Assembly: GCA_026182355.1 (NCBI GenBank)
Contig: JAPFBL010000371.1
Location: 243,501 to 307,500, forward strand
Reading direction: 5' to 3'
DNA from: Hermatobates lingyangjiaoensis
Lineage: Eukaryota; Arthropoda; Insecta; Hemiptera; Hermatobatidae
Length of the DNA stretch: 64,000 nt
Under the pieces are notes generated by a model. The model worked only from the letters and a program-made list of their open reading frames with translations, searched no databases and was not told where the DNA came from. Made by a program: the position numbers and the translations under genes. Shown here in pieces: positions 43,735-54,150 of this stretch (positions are counted from its first letter, which is position 1; the number at the start of each line of letters is the position of its first letter).

Positions 43735-43870
43735 CACAAAAGACGTCCTATAATTCAAACTACGCGTTTCAAAAACTTCGTGTTCATCTTTTTTAGCTAA
43801 ATATCTATAAAACAAAGTACAAATTAGAAGTTACAAAAATAAAACTGAATTATAGACAAAAAAATGAAAA
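43735..43870 (-). mobile_element. PLE terminal segment, family F8 (decayed)
   Basis: ACTACGCGTTTCAAAAACTT then CGTGTTCATCTTTTTTAGCT is the inverse of the F8 core (GAACACGAAGTTTTTGAAACGCG) with the stem partly lost. The following ACAAAGTACAAATTAG resembles the F8 arm at 5655. Confidence 0.55.
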
Positions 43871-44265
43871 AAAAATAAAGAATGGATGTCATACCCAATG
43901 CAAGGCGAGGAGGACGTACAACTGTCCAACGTTCACTGAAATGAATTTAGGTCAGGTGTGATAGAGGAAGAAGGGGTAGTTAAAAGATATGTTGACAAAG
44001 GATTTGGGTATGTTGACAAACAGTGAAGTGTTATAACGCAAGCTAGAAAACTGTTGTAGAGAAAAGTGTCATTTTTGTTGGATAAAATTATAGTTGGATA
44101 AAAAGTCTTATAATACAAACAATTTGAGAAAATTTAAACAGCTTGAAATTTGCTCATTGAGACATAACGATGATTAATTTTGATTAATGGCTTCATTCAT
44201 TTCAAAAGCTTAAAATTTTGAAAGTTCTTTAAATTTGCTATTAACATTTTAGATGGCAAGGTTCT
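43871..44265. other. Non-coding sequence, nothing recognised
   Basis: No gene is recognised. It may be decayed F8 body. Confidence 0.35.
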
Positions 44266-45078
44266 TGTTAGAGCAGGGGTGCACAACCCGCGGCCCGCGG
44301 GCCGCATGCGGCCCTCAAAAGAGTTAAATGCGGCCCTTGATAGCCGATTACATTAAATATAATCCGTTACTAAAACTTGTATTCTGCAGATCTTAGATTG
44401 TATTAACTGTAAAATACATTTTACAAGCTTCAAAATACATTGAGAAGAGATTCGGAGAATTTAGAAAGCTAAAAAAGTCTTTGCAAATATTTGAGAATCC
44501 TTTCTCTGCAAATCCAGAAGAATCTGAAACAGAGGCTCAGTTAGAGCTAATGATGTCCAAAATGTTCATATCTAAAAGAAATATTCAAAGAAGGAGATCT
44601 TTTAAATTTTTACAAATGCCTACCTAAAGCCAGTATCCTTATACTACACAAAAAAGCTCTTTTATACACAAGTTTATTTGTTAACCTATATATGTGAGCA
44701 AACATTCATTTACTGAATCAGAACAATCTAATTTGAGAAGTAATTTACTCGACGAAAATCTCTGTTCTATCTCTGATTAGCGACAACTAGCTTCCAGCCG
44801 AATATAAATAAGTTATGTAACAAAAAACAACATCAAGCATCACATTAAATTTACTGGTAGCTAAGTAGCAATAAATATATATATTACATACTGTTTTTTT
44901 GCATTGTGTTTAGTTAGCTTTACTTTATTACTCTTTCTGTGAATGCATGTCCATATTCATATTGTTTTTGGACAGTAAAAATTATATATACGAGTTATGT
45001 ATCTTGCGGCCCTCGGTGCTACTGAATTGACAATTATGGCCCTTATGACGAAAAAGGTTGGGCACCCCTGTGTTAGAG
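44266..45078. mobile_element. hAT DNA transposon relic with 8-bp target duplication
   Basis: The element (44274-45070, 797 bp) begins CAGGGGTGCACAACCCGCGG and ends AAAAAGGTTGGGCACCCCTG, so the terminal ~10 bp are inverted repeats. TGTTAGAG flanks it on both sides (44266-44273 and 45071-45078), the 8-bp target duplication diagnostic of hAT. Subterminal GCGGCCC words are repeated in both halves (about 44291-44335 and 45006). Much shorter than an autonomous hAT (2.5-4 kb), so it is an internal deletion derivative. Confidence 0.92.
44435..44810 (+). pseudogene. hAT transposase C-terminal relic
   Basis: Conceptual translation gives FGEFRKLKKSLQIFENPFSA then NPEESETEAQLELMMSK. Later, after frame changes, comes CEQTFTESEQSNLRSNLLDE followed by NLCSISD and a stop. 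NPFS...E.QLEL and the C.Q.F(S/T)....N.RS.L.DE.L dimerisation block are the C-terminal signature of hAT transposases of the ZBED5/FAM200/GTF2IRD2-related group. The transposase normally cuts the element out and reinserts it. Here the catalytic DDE core is absent, and stops and frameshifts are present. The exact frameshift points are uncertain. Confidence 0.72.
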
Positions 45079-46060
45079 TCAAAACTGTGGTTGTGTATAA
45101 CTAGGTGTTTTTCAAAATTAGAAAAAAAAACAACTTTTTAGTGTGGAGACTTTGTATTATTCATTTACCTTAGTATTGAACATACAAATGTTTTACAGCT
45201 TTTATTTAAAACAAGAAATACACTATGGTGGCCACTGTTTAATAATTTTGTGCTGACATAATTTTTAATTCACTTATTATTCGTATTTCTTATTGTGTCA
45301 AGCTTTGATTTATGAAAGTTTTATAATATGCAAAATAAATTAAGACAAGTGTAAACATTAATACAGTTCAGATATTTTACGTATGATATGCATTTGTTTA
45401 TAAATAAATAAAAAATGTTATTATTTTTACAATATTATTTAGGCTGTTTTAATGTTTTGAATAATATACAAAGAGGTAATTTTGAGGGCAATACAAGTGA
45501 TCACTCTTGTATTGCTTCAGGAATTCATAAAAATTAATTTAGATTTGTCATACATGAGTTAGAAAATATTTTTCATTTGTCATTTTGAGTGTATTAAAAG
45601 CAATCTTGTGGAATGTAACCAATATCAAATACCTTAAATGATTCCTTATGGAGTAAGGAGATCATTGCAAACAGAATTTCATGAATGGTTCTGTTTGTCG
45701 TTGTTTCCTTTAGTGGCGTTTAATTGTTAGATATTTTCTCTGTTCTTTCATAGTAATTAATTGCATTTTCTATTATTCAAACGAAAGAACTTAGCATTAA
45801 TTACGTTTTTCTCACAAAAGAAAAAATATTGGATGTTTAAAAGGGAGAAAATGAGGTTCATTTATTATTAGCCATCTATTTTATTTTGTAAACAAGACTC
45901 ATTACTGAAGTCTTTCTTTTTAGTCTACTGTAGTAAATCAAAGGAAATATCGTCCACCTACACATGGCATGGTCATAATCCAGATCATCATCTTATTCTA
46001 TCAAAGATTTATGTGCATAGATGAACTGGTTTTTAATTAAACGGTTGAAATATAAATCAA
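45079..46060. other. AT-rich sequence with F8-like 3' tail and direct repeat
   Basis: GTGTGGAGACTTTGTATTAT at about 45142 resembles the F8 flank GTGTGGAGACTTTTGTTGG (19980). The second copy of the 53-bp direct repeat is at about 45782-45836. No gene is seen. Confidence 0.4.
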
Positions 46061-46069
46061 CATTTACAC

Positions 46070-46145
46070 TATAGTGTGAAATTTGGCAATAGGACAAAGA
46101 TCTTTCTACCAAAACAACTGGTTATTGAAAGAGTCAGTCACAAAA
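46070..46145 (-). mobile_element. PLE terminal scrap, family F1
   Basis: AAAGATCTTTCTACCAAAACAA and GAGTCAGTCACAAAATC are an eroded inverse of the F1 core region. (TA)n(TG)n follows. Confidence 0.4.
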
Positions 46146-46147
46146 TC

Positions 46148-46205
<58 letters not shown>
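46148..46205. repeat. (TA)n(TG)n microsatellite
   Basis: TA then TG dinucleotides. The ORFs at 46171-46380 and 46253-46456 are read-through of this and the next tract. Confidence 0.95.
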
Positions 46206-46206
<1 letters not shown>

Positions 46207-46298
46207 CATATACATATACATATACTCTATGGAGAGAGGGGAGTACCGATAAATGATCAGAGGCGGCAAAGAGGAATGGCAAGGAATGAAGCGGAAGC

Positions 46299-46299
<1 letters not shown>

Positions 46300-46350
<51 letters not shown>

Positions 46351-46472
46351 GGAGAGAGAGAGAGAGAGAAATATATATAGTATATGTATATATCCAAAAA
46401 TTGTTCTTGACCCTTCTATTCTATTCTATATTTTGTTATTGAATAGCCCTCAATAACAAAATATAGAATATA

Positions 46473-46500
<28 letters not shown>
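46300..46500. repeat. (TG)n(GA)n and (TA)n tracts with a small palindrome
   Basis: (TG)n then (GA)n at about 46300-46370. Then TTCTATATTTTGTTATTGA and its complement TCAATAACAAAATATAGAA around 46418-46470, then (TA)n to about 46505. Confidence 0.85.
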
Positions 46501-46504
<4 letters not shown>

Positions 46505-46505
<1 letters not shown>

Positions 46506-46621
46506 GTGTAGCAGTCTGCTTCTCAACGCGAGTACTTCGCACTTCTTCCCGATGACTACGGATGTCGAAATATCGAAGTGAGTTCTGTAGTGTCTTTCTG
46601 TGTTCTTTTCTCTGTGTTAAA

Positions 46622-46625
<4 letters not shown>
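46505..46625 (+). mobile_element. PLE terminal segment, family F6
   Basis: GCAGTCTGCTTCTCAACGCG then CTTCTTCCCGATGACTACGG, ATGTCGAAATATCGAAGTGA and TGTGTTCTTTTCTCTGTG. The core is CCGATGA (C for T at the second position) ... GAAA. The same terminus ends the coding PLE scrap at 56120-56515. (TA)n(GA)n follows. Confidence 0.7.
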
Positions 46626-46681
<56 letters not shown>

Positions 46682-46712
46682 GGAGTGAGAGAGAGAGAGA
46701 GAGAGAATGAAA
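46620..46712. repeat. (TA)n(GA)n microsatellite
   Basis: About 36 bp TA followed by GA-rich repeats. Confidence 0.92.
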
Positions 46713-46826
46713 GAGTAGAAGTGTGTTTGTATGTGTAAGTTGAGGAGAAATTTTAAAGCTAGAGAAAATCAGTTCAGAGCTCATGTTTAAATTAGTAATA
46801 GAAAGATGAACAAAATTTATATTATA

Positions 46827-47165
46827 CTAGCAAACAAACGTACCCGTCTTTGACGGAATCAAAAAATTCTGTTATACTTGGTATTACAAAATATCAATTA
46901 TAGTATTATACTAATACTACAATTAGAAGTTATAGAATAGTAGAAAATACCATTATTAGTACAGTGCTAAACAAATGCCTCTGTATGCAAAGATTAGATT
47001 TTAAGTTAGACACAAATCTACAATCAATGTTTCAGCTTTATATGTCTTATTATGGGGCAATATTTTGTGGACAAACTGACAGACAGAAATTATTCTAAGG
47101 ATACATCTGGCTACTCTGAAGTATGAAACGTAAAGAAAACTTGAAATGAGTTAGTTCTAATTAAA
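46827..47165 (-). mobile_element. Short non-autonomous Helitron, 5' end lost
   Basis: The 3' end on the minus strand is intact: CCGTCAAAGACGGGTACG then TTTGTTTGCTAG (CTAG at 46827-46830). The interior joins the 3' UTR-like region directly to the 5'-proximal GACAAACTGACAGACAGAAA / AAACTTGAAATGAGTTAGTT region, skipping all coding sequence. It stops at about 47165 without a clear TC end. Confidence 0.7.
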
Positions 47166-47560
47166 GTGCTCCCAGTCAAAAGCTAGCACGCAAGCCACTG
47201 GGCTACTCTGGTTCCATACCTTACTTTATTAGCAGTGTTTATATTACGCAAATATTAAATTAAAAAAAAAATATTTTTGCTGTATTTATTTATAATACAT
47301 TTGCACTACTGTAATCGGCGAGCAAGCAAGCTACTGGCCACCCTGGCTAGATCCCTTTACTTTATTACCATCTTTTATATTATCCACATTTTAAATTCAA
47401 AAAAATATTTGTTTGTTACATTTATTTATAATACATTTGCACTACTGTCATCGGCGATCACGCAAGCCACTGGGCTACTCTGGTCCCATACCTTACATTA
47501 TTACCAGTGTATTTATTAAGCAAATATTAAATTAAAAAAAAGTTGACAGTTATATATGAT
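47166..47560. repeat. Tandem ~145-150-bp units containing tRNA-like head pieces
   Basis: ATTTATTTATAATACATTTGC + ACTACTGT and AAGCCACTGGGCTACTCTGG recur (about 47176-47215, 47310-47345, 47450-47490). The latter, on the minus strand, reads like a SINE A box (CCAGAGTAGCCCAGTGGCTT). Thus part of a SINE was amplified in tandem between two Helitrons. The 80-aa ORF here is incidental. Confidence 0.6.
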
Positions 47561-47564
47561 ACAT

Positions 47565-48914
47565 AGCAAACTTCTTTGACGGAATCAGAAGTTCCGTCAT
47601 TTTTGGTATTCCAAAATGTCATTAGAAATTATAGAACAGTAGAAAATACCATTACTACTACAGTGTTAAACAAATGCCACTAAATACACTACATTAGCAG
47701 TCTGTCCTTCAGGTTCATGGTAGAAGAAAGAGTTGAAACCTCTGACCCTTGAGCAAGTAAACTACAGTTGACCATGTGAGAAAAACTTGGTTTCGCTACA
47801 TTGTATTCCTGCGTTAGATGAAGTCTCCCTTTGCGATTTAGTTAACGTCATTGCGAAATAGACTCTGACCGGACTTTGCAATCATTTCAACGTAAACAGA
47901 CAGTGGCTCGGAATCAATGGTATGTGTGGTATACACACAGACTCCCAATACCACATCCAGTCATTATGTCCGCCTCTATGGCATATCTGTGTAGAGCACG
48001 AACTCAGAGTCGTGTCCCGTTGCACAGTTTTGGGGCACTCATGTTTCGTAACATGAAATTTGTTACTGCTACTAAATTGCAGCATGATTGGTTCTCCTAC
48101 TTTAAGTTTTTACTCATGAGCAGGCAGTCCAGGAGAAATAAATTCAGAGTCAAGAAATTCAATTAGATAATGAACTGCTTCTTCATCACTAATCCAATCT
48201 CTTTACTGAGTTGTAAGGTCTTTCCTCGGTATGATATAGCGTAAGAACTTGTTTGTTGATTTTTCCTGCCTGTTCGTATTAAGAGTTGAGAATTGCTCGT
48301 TTACAAAACTATTTATTCGTAATAGATAGTACATCCTCAACTCTGGGAAACACTTTTTGAAAGATGTCAAATACGCAATATATTCATATGCTCCAATGAA
48401 ATTAAAATCAACTAACAATACCTACTTGCTTCACCTGTGTATTTTCAAAACAAACTTGTCTGTGAAGTTAGGAAAATACGCTTAAAGCCCTATAACTTCG
48501 TTTCTGTACTTAATTATGAATCTATTTATAGCCTATATTTTAAGTTAGGCATACACAAATCCAGTGTCAAAGTTTCAGCTCGCCATGTCTTATGTTGGCT
48601 GAGTTTACTTGTGACAAACGTTTTTGCTTTAAACGTCCACAACTTCACTTCTACGTTGAATTTCCAAATAATTCAGAGCCTATATTTTAAGTTAGACCTA
48701 CTCAAATCTACTGTAAAAGTTTCAGCTTTATATGTCTTATGGTAGCTGAGTTTACTTGTGACAAAGTTTTGCGGACAAACAGACAAACCGACAAACCGAC
48801 AGAAATTTTTCTAAGGGTGGATTCGGTTTCTCCAATGTATGAAACGTAAAGAAAACTTGAATTGAGTCAGTTCTAAGCAATGTACAGACAAAATCATTAT
48901 TTTATTTATATAGA
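47565..48914 (-). mobile_element. Helitron, sister copy of 26446-27827
   Basis: The 5' end is intact on the minus strand: A|TCTATATAAATAAAATAATG at 48914. The interior is collinear with and close to the copy at 26446-27827, including two ~130-bp internal units (about 48450-48605 and 48606-48760) and the helicase relic. The 3' end is damaged (GTCAAAGAAGTTTGCTATG; hairpin and CTAG mutated) at about 47565. Confidence 0.82.
47757..48205 (-). pseudogene. Helitron RepHel helicase C-terminal relic, second copy
   Basis: Nearly identical to 26665-27110: the MLRNMSAPKLCNGTRL, RYAIEADIMTGC, PHIPLIPS and PVRVYFAMT blocks are all found by frame-switching on the minus strand. Stops after GTRL and near KLK are shared with the first copy, so both derive from an already defective source. 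The long ORFs on either strand here are in other frames. Confidence 0.82.
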
Positions 48915-49158
48915 TTACGAAACATGACATTACATTTGTCTAAAAAAAAATTAACATCTTCAATGGTTCGCAAAGTCAGAACTATACAAGACATCACTGG
49001 ATAATGCAAAAGACAGTAAGATCATGGTAACATTATACGTGATATATCTACAAAATATAGGAAATAAATAAATCATTAATAAAATAGGACTGATATACAA
49101 TTAATATCTATTCAATATGCTGTAATTAAATCAGAAGTGAATGAAATTTAAATATTAA
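48915..49158. other. AT-rich spacer
   Basis: Nothing is recognised. Confidence 0.4.
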
Positions 49159-49159
49159 A

Positions 49160-50140
49160 TTCATTATCCTCAAGAATGCATACTTGGGCTAGTCCTTCAT
49201 TCCATCTACACATCTGACATTCCATTATCTCTTCATACTGTCCTAGACACCTTCGCTGACGACAAGGCAATTTTGTTTTAAAATAAGTATACTGACACAG
49301 CCTCCTACTGTATTCAAGAAAAATTAAACGTTTTAGAATCCGGGTTAAGTAGTTGGAGAATATCGTTCAATGAACAGAATAGTGTTCAAGTAACATTCAC
49401 TTTGAGGCAGGATACATATTCTTCTATCTTTTTGTATGTAATTCCTCCCCCTCAAGCTGCTAAGCTACTACCATCAAATATTTAGGACTACACCTTGACA
49501 AACGTCTTACTTTGTGCTCCCCATACCAAAATGAAAAGAACAGAACTAAACAGACGCTATAGACTTTTAGCTCACTTACTTGATAATCGTTCAATATTAA
49601 CAACTGCCAATAAACTATTACTACTAGACCGATCTGCCATTATGCCTATTTGAACATACTGTATTAAGACATGGGGAGCAACAAAATCTAGCAATGCACA
49701 GACGATACAAGCTCTTCAATCAAAAATTCTTAAAAAATTCTTCATTCTCCGTACTACATACCAAATAAAACAATCCATTCAGACATCAGGATTTCAACAG
49801 TTCTTCAAGTGGCAATATCTCGCTACAAAACCTTCAACAAAAATCTTTTAAAAATAATAATCCCTTAGAGCTAAAAATCTCCTCAACAGATATTCCAGGA
49901 AATCACCAAAGACGTCCGAAGAGAAAGTTACCGTTAAACTTATTGGTGTGAATTATTCTAGTGACTTGTAAATTTAATCTATTTTTTATAACTTATTTTT
50001 CACACCAGCAAGTATAATCTCTAGGTTATATTTTCTATCCTACTTTCATGTGATAGTATATATTTTTCTTTCATCATTGTCACTGGTAATGTTGCATTTA
50101 CGTTCTTATGACTATGTTAAATAGAGTTTAAAAAAAAAAC
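49160..50140 (+). pseudogene. Jockey-type LINE relic: RT palm to C-terminus and poly(A)
   Basis: Conceptual translation runs through conserved Jockey RT blocks. YLGLVLHSIYTSDIPL is followed by LDTFADDKAIL (the catalytic (F/Y)ADD box, about 49245-49280). Next come NVLESGLSSWRISFNEQNSV, VTFTLRQ, RRYRLLAHLLDNRSILTTAN, KLLLLDRSAIMPI then TYCIKTWGATKSSN, QALQSKILKKFF, and PKRKLPLNLL at the C-terminus. Several stops and frameshifts. An A-run near 50130 (AGAGTTTAAAAAAAAA) marks the poly(A) end. 5'-truncated in the middle of the RT, as is usual for LINEs. Same family as the minus-strand relic at 17238-17915. Confidence 0.85.
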
Positions 50141-50179
50141 TCATTATCATCTTAATAATTTTAAATTCTATGTAAATAA

Positions 50180-50400
50180 TGATTCATTGTTTCAAAGAAT
50201 TGAACCAAAAATGCTGTTGTGATATATGGAAGAGAGAGATGGCTGCTGATCGTGGGCGGGGGGGGATTTCGTTAATATCTTCTGAACGAACCCAATCTCT
50301 TGAGCAGGAAATAACATTAGGCCTAACGAAGGAAGAGCTGAGGACATCACAAGGCTTTCATTTCATGTTGAATCAAGCACTGCTTCACTGAATCTCTGAT
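50180..50400 (+). promoter_or_regulatory. Unique higher-GC island
   Basis: Contains GGCTGCTGATCGTGGGCGGG and ATTAGGCCTAACGAAGGAAG. A 70-aa ORF spans it (50179-50391) without a recognisable domain. It could be a regulatory element or a tiny unknown exon; evidence for either is weak. Confidence 0.25.
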
Positions 50401-50968
50401 CGCATCTATTCAATCCTCCAAAAATATAATATTCTTCACAAAAAATGTTTTATTTACAATCAAAGTATAGTTCTTCCTTTTTTTTTTTTGATGCTAATAA
50501 AAACAATAAAATTAGCAAATGTCGTTATTAATAGATGAGGATTATTATACAAAAAGTTAGAAAAGAACTTTTCAGGAATTAGTGAAAATGAAATTAATAC
50601 TAATAATGTTACACTAATATTAGTATATTATATAATGTAATACTAATACTATTATAATGTAATAACAAGTAAAGTTGCAATCAAATTTACGCACATAAAC
50701 TTTCTTCAACACATATGATCTTATTTTCTCACTTCCAAACTTACTCACTATTACTCTCTCTCTCTCTCTTCCTCACACACACACACACACACAACACACA
50801 CACGCACACACACACGCACACACACATTTTATTAAGTTCAAGAGTGTCTCTAACAAAACCAGCACAAAGATCATTGTCACATTTATGGACATCTACTATT
50901 GTTAAACGTTGATATATGTCAAGTATTGCTGTAAAATATAGTTACTTACCTATATTATATATATATAT
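50401..50968. other. AT-rich spacer with (CT)n(CA)n
   Basis: (CT)n then (CA)n at about 50753-50827. Nothing else is recognised. Confidence 0.5.
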
Positions 50969-51402
50969 AACAGATTCAATAATATATCGACCGTTTGATA
51001 TAATAGGTGTGTTCTCTAATCGGGGTTCGGTCAATTTTCTAGGATAAAAAATTAAACTCTTGTTGTCAACGTTTCGGTTTTATTTAAAACATTTTTCATA
51101 GGCAGAAATAAGAATTTTTTAACTAAGAAAATGAAATTTACATTATTTAAAGGAACAATAACGTTAACCGGACAAAACCTTCGACTAGACTGCATAGTAC
51201 AGTCTTCTACTAGCACAGTCTAGTCGAAGGTTTTGTCCGGTTAACATTGTTGTTCCTTTAAATAATGTAAATTTCATTTTCTTAGTTAAAAAATTCTTAC
51301 TTCTGCCTATGAAAAAGGTTTTAAATAAAACCGAAACGTTTACAAGGAGAGTTTAATTTTTTATCCTGGAAAGTTGACCGAAACCCGATTAGAGAACACA
51401 CT
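50969..51402. mobile_element. PLE palindrome, family F4, long arms
   Basis: Arms of about 185-225 bp (50969-51195; 51218-51402). Beyond the core (CCTATGAAAAAGG...AACCGAAACGTTT) they share CAGAAATAAGAATTTTTTAA, TTTACATTATTTAAAGGAAC and GGTTTTGTCCGG. More F4 body is duplicated here than in other copies. Confidence 0.8.
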
Positions 51403-51414
51403 TATATATATAAC

Positions 51415-51562
51415 AAGATTTCACATAAACATGCGAAATAACAATCAATGATCAAACCACAATATGAAATGGGAAACATATCCCATAATAAGTACCGCTT
51501 GTTACGGTTGAAAAATCTTAGTCTTTTTTTCCCATTTCATATTGTGGTTTGATCATTGATAT
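51415..51562. mobile_element. PLE terminal palindrome, family F1, left arm shortened
   Basis: CACATAAACATGCGAAATAA then CAATGATCAAACCACAATATG on the left and CATATTGTGGTTTGATCATT on the right. Only the right arm retains CGCTTGTTACGGTTGAAAAA, and CTGACGA is deleted. Confidence 0.7.
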
Positions 51563-51574
51563 ATATATATATAT

Positions 51575-51715
51575 ATACATATAGTTCAATATAGACAAAG
51601 AAACATAGATAAATCAAAAGAACACACTTACAGTCTCTAATTTTTGTTTTGAACCGTCTTCAGGAGAGATAAGAGAAGGAAACCAAGCGCACTGGTTCAG
51701 AGACGGTTGGAGACA
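51575..51715 (-). mobile_element. PLE terminal segment, family F2
   Basis: Complement contains CTCTCCTGAAGACGGTTC then AAAACAAAAATTAGAGACTG and ATTTATCTATGTTTCTTTG. The GAAA is mutated to AAAA. It ends exactly where the duplicated segment begins. Confidence 0.7.
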
Positions 51716-53260
51716 GTAGTATGCTAATAGAAACCAGTTTTATATATTTATTATTGAATTGTGAATTATAATAGTTTTAACTCAAATGATGAGTCTCAGT
51801 GGAAACTAGTGAGAGATAAGTTTTGAGTAGGAACTTGTGAAAACACACATCTAAAATCCGTTCTTAGAACGTTCTCAACATGGAACATGATTGTTTTTTT
51901 ATTTTTTCACAAGAAGCAACAGAGAAAGTAAATGGGATGTAAGATTGAAAAGAAAACGTAATTATGGATATTTTTTTTTTTAAATGAATATAAAGTTTTT
52001 CAGTGCAGAGATGGGTTTTGAAAAATATCTGGTGTATGTTGTGGGTTGAAATGTGGTTAGCAGCTGAGACTGGAGTTACACTGGGGGAAGTGTTTAATAA
52101 ATACTTGTTGTACCGCCCCTAGTGTCTTGTTGTGCGTCATATCTCAGTACAGTGTAAGAGCCAGGCAGAATTGAGGCTAGATCCAGGTGGCCGGTTTTAT
52201 TGCTTAATTTCCCAGCCCATCTAGAACGCTCAGATAACGACCCCCCCCCCCCGCCCCCCACAGGGCTTGTAATGGATGACCTGCCCCCTCTCTTCTCCTT
52301 ATGAACCTCGTTATCCTCCCCCTCCTATAACTTTCTCCACCACTTAATTGAAAATGCTCTTTTTTTATCTCATTCTCACCTCTTATATGTAGAACCAAGA
52401 AAATGACTTGTATCATTTCGTTTGAATGACAATAATCTAATAAGAAAAGAAAACATTGAAAAGTTTGACTAAATATTTAGTGTAATCAAGAGCTGTCATG
52501 AATTAATCTAAGTTTATTGCCTTTATATTGATGTCATCATTTGCCGATTTATTAATTTCCTCCTTATTATCTAAGTATACATAAGAGTGCTAAAATAAGC
52601 AGTTCGTTATTTCTGCCAGATTCAAATCAAACAATCAGGGCACATGTTTCCATTTTTTGTAACAACTCTTTTAGCAGAAACAAGCATATCTGAAAATGGA
52701 AGTAATTTTATTCTTTTTGTGATTACTGCTAGTAGTGAGTTACTGTGATATCTCTTATGTGTGTTCTCTTTATGAATCTTGTTTATTTAGTTTGTGGAAT
52801 CGTTTCATTTAATTTGTTATATATATATATAGTTCAATATAAACAAAGAAACATAGAGAAATAAGAAGAACACACTTACAGTCTCTAATTTTCGGTTTGA
52901 ACCGTCTTCAGGAGAGATACGAGTAAGAGAGGGAAACCAAGCGCACTGGATCAGAGACGGTTGGAGACCAACAGTGTTGCCGCATGCGCGCCCGTTCACA
53001 GAAAATAAGGTAGACAGGAATCAATTTATAATTAATTTATAATTTATTAATTACATTAAATTAATGGAAATGAAAACAATAAATATATAAAAAGAAAAAA
53101 TTGAAAAATAAGGGAAATTGATACAGAGAAATTGATACATAAACAAAAGTACTGACTAAGCTATGATAAAATAAAATAAAATAAAACTAAGAATACAATA
53201 ATAATAATAACAAATGAAATAATTTATTAAAAATGTGAAAAGGCAAGGAACTTTTAGACA

Positions 53261-53840
53261 TTATCGCTTTAGATTGAGGCCAGGTGCACTGCGCGCACTT
53301 AATAGCCAAATATGGGCTTCTTCGGAGGCTCGTAGTGTGAGATCTTTGCAGTCAGGGGGTATTTGTCGCAGAATCTGTAACCTGTAGCACTCGTTGAAAG
53401 GGAGACCGTGGCTATTGGCATGTATGGCAATGGGAAGATGGGAGCGGCTATTGACTGAAGCTCTGTGATTGTTCATACGGAGACTAAGCTTGGTGGATGC
53501 TTGGCCTACGTAGAACGAATCACACTTGGTACACTCCAAACGGTACACACCTAGAGGTACACGAGCAGTCAGTTGCAACAGGATAGAGGGTGTTATGGGG
53601 GGGAGCTGTGAAGTGTGGTTGGGGATTTATAATGGGACACGTGAGGCAACCTCGACGTCCCCACAGTTGCGCTCCAGAGGGCAAACTGTTTGCCCTCGTG
53701 GAGGTTAGCTTCCTGTGCGAAAGAAAATTGCCAAGGTTGGGAGGACGTCTGTAGGATAGGCGTGGCGGATTAGGAAAGGTTTTGGAGGTGGCTGGGGAAG
53801 AGGATATCATCGGGAAAAGTTCTTTAATGTTTTTTATTTT
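53261..53840 (-). pseudogene. Penelope-like protein C-terminus: linker, CxxxxCxxC and GIY-YIG endonuclease
   Basis: Two overlapping minus frames make one broken protein. Upstream frame (to about 53550): FPNPPRLSYRRPPNLGNF, then WGRRGCLTCPIINPQP, the linker with a cysteine cluster typical of Poseidon/Neptune-type PLEs. Downstream frame: GVYRLECTKCDSFYVGQAST, KLSLRMNNHRAS, HANSHGLPFNECYRLQIL, LRASEEAHIWLLSARSAPGL, then NLKR and stop. GVY...FYVG is the GIY-YIG pair, R of LRMN..R and E of SEEA are the expected catalytic arginine and glutamate. The enzyme would nick target DNA for reverse transcription. One frameshift near 53550 and loss of the RT make it inactive. 5' limit marked by fusion to terminal sequence. 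Confidence 0.87.
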
Positions 53841-53861
53841 TTCGTTGGAAATACGATCCAA

Positions 53862-54150
53862 AACGGATCGTTAAAGAACTTTTCCCGATGATATCCTCTT
53901 CCCAGCCACCTCCAAAACCTTTCCTAATCCGCCACGCCTATCCTACAGACGTCCTCCCAACCTTGGCAATTTTCTTTCGTACAGGAAGCTAACCTCCACG
54001 AGGGCAAACAGTTTGCCCTCTGGAGCGCAACTGTGGGGACGTCGAGGTTGCCTCACGTGTCCCATTATAATCCCCAACCACACTTCACAGCTCCCCCCAT
54101 AACACCCTCTATCCTTTTGCAACTGACTGCTCGTGTACCTCCAAAAACGG
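53862..54150 (+). repeat. Inverted copy of PLE coding segment
   Basis: Nearly exact reverse complement of 53560-53850 (for example CCCGATGATATCCTCTTCCC and GCAACTGTGGGGACGTCGAG). Together with it the pair makes a ~290-bp foldback with a ~16-40-bp loop. The 82-aa minus ORF at 53943-54191 is an antisense reading. Confidence 0.88.

Larger units (their letters stand above)
52825..54150 (-). mobile_element. PLE, family F2, with coding body and inverted 5' piece
   Basis: From the 3' end (52825) upward it has TTGAACTATATA, the terminal motif CTCTCCTGAAGACGGTTC-AAACCGAAAATTAGAGACTG (near 52900), and a 3' UTR. The ORF remnant (53261-53840) follows. At about 53840-53866 a bit of terminal sequence (CGTTGGAAATACGATCC) is fused to the ORF, and 53866-54150 is an inverted copy of 53560-53850. 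It therefore carries an internal foldback of its own coding region, unlike the terminal palindromes elsewhere. Confidence 0.78.

Noticed and set aside
43586..45836. LTR retrotransposon bounded by the 53-bp direct repeats
   Set aside because: The repeats are too short for LTRs, lack TG...CA ends, and no gag/pol-like coding sequence lies between.
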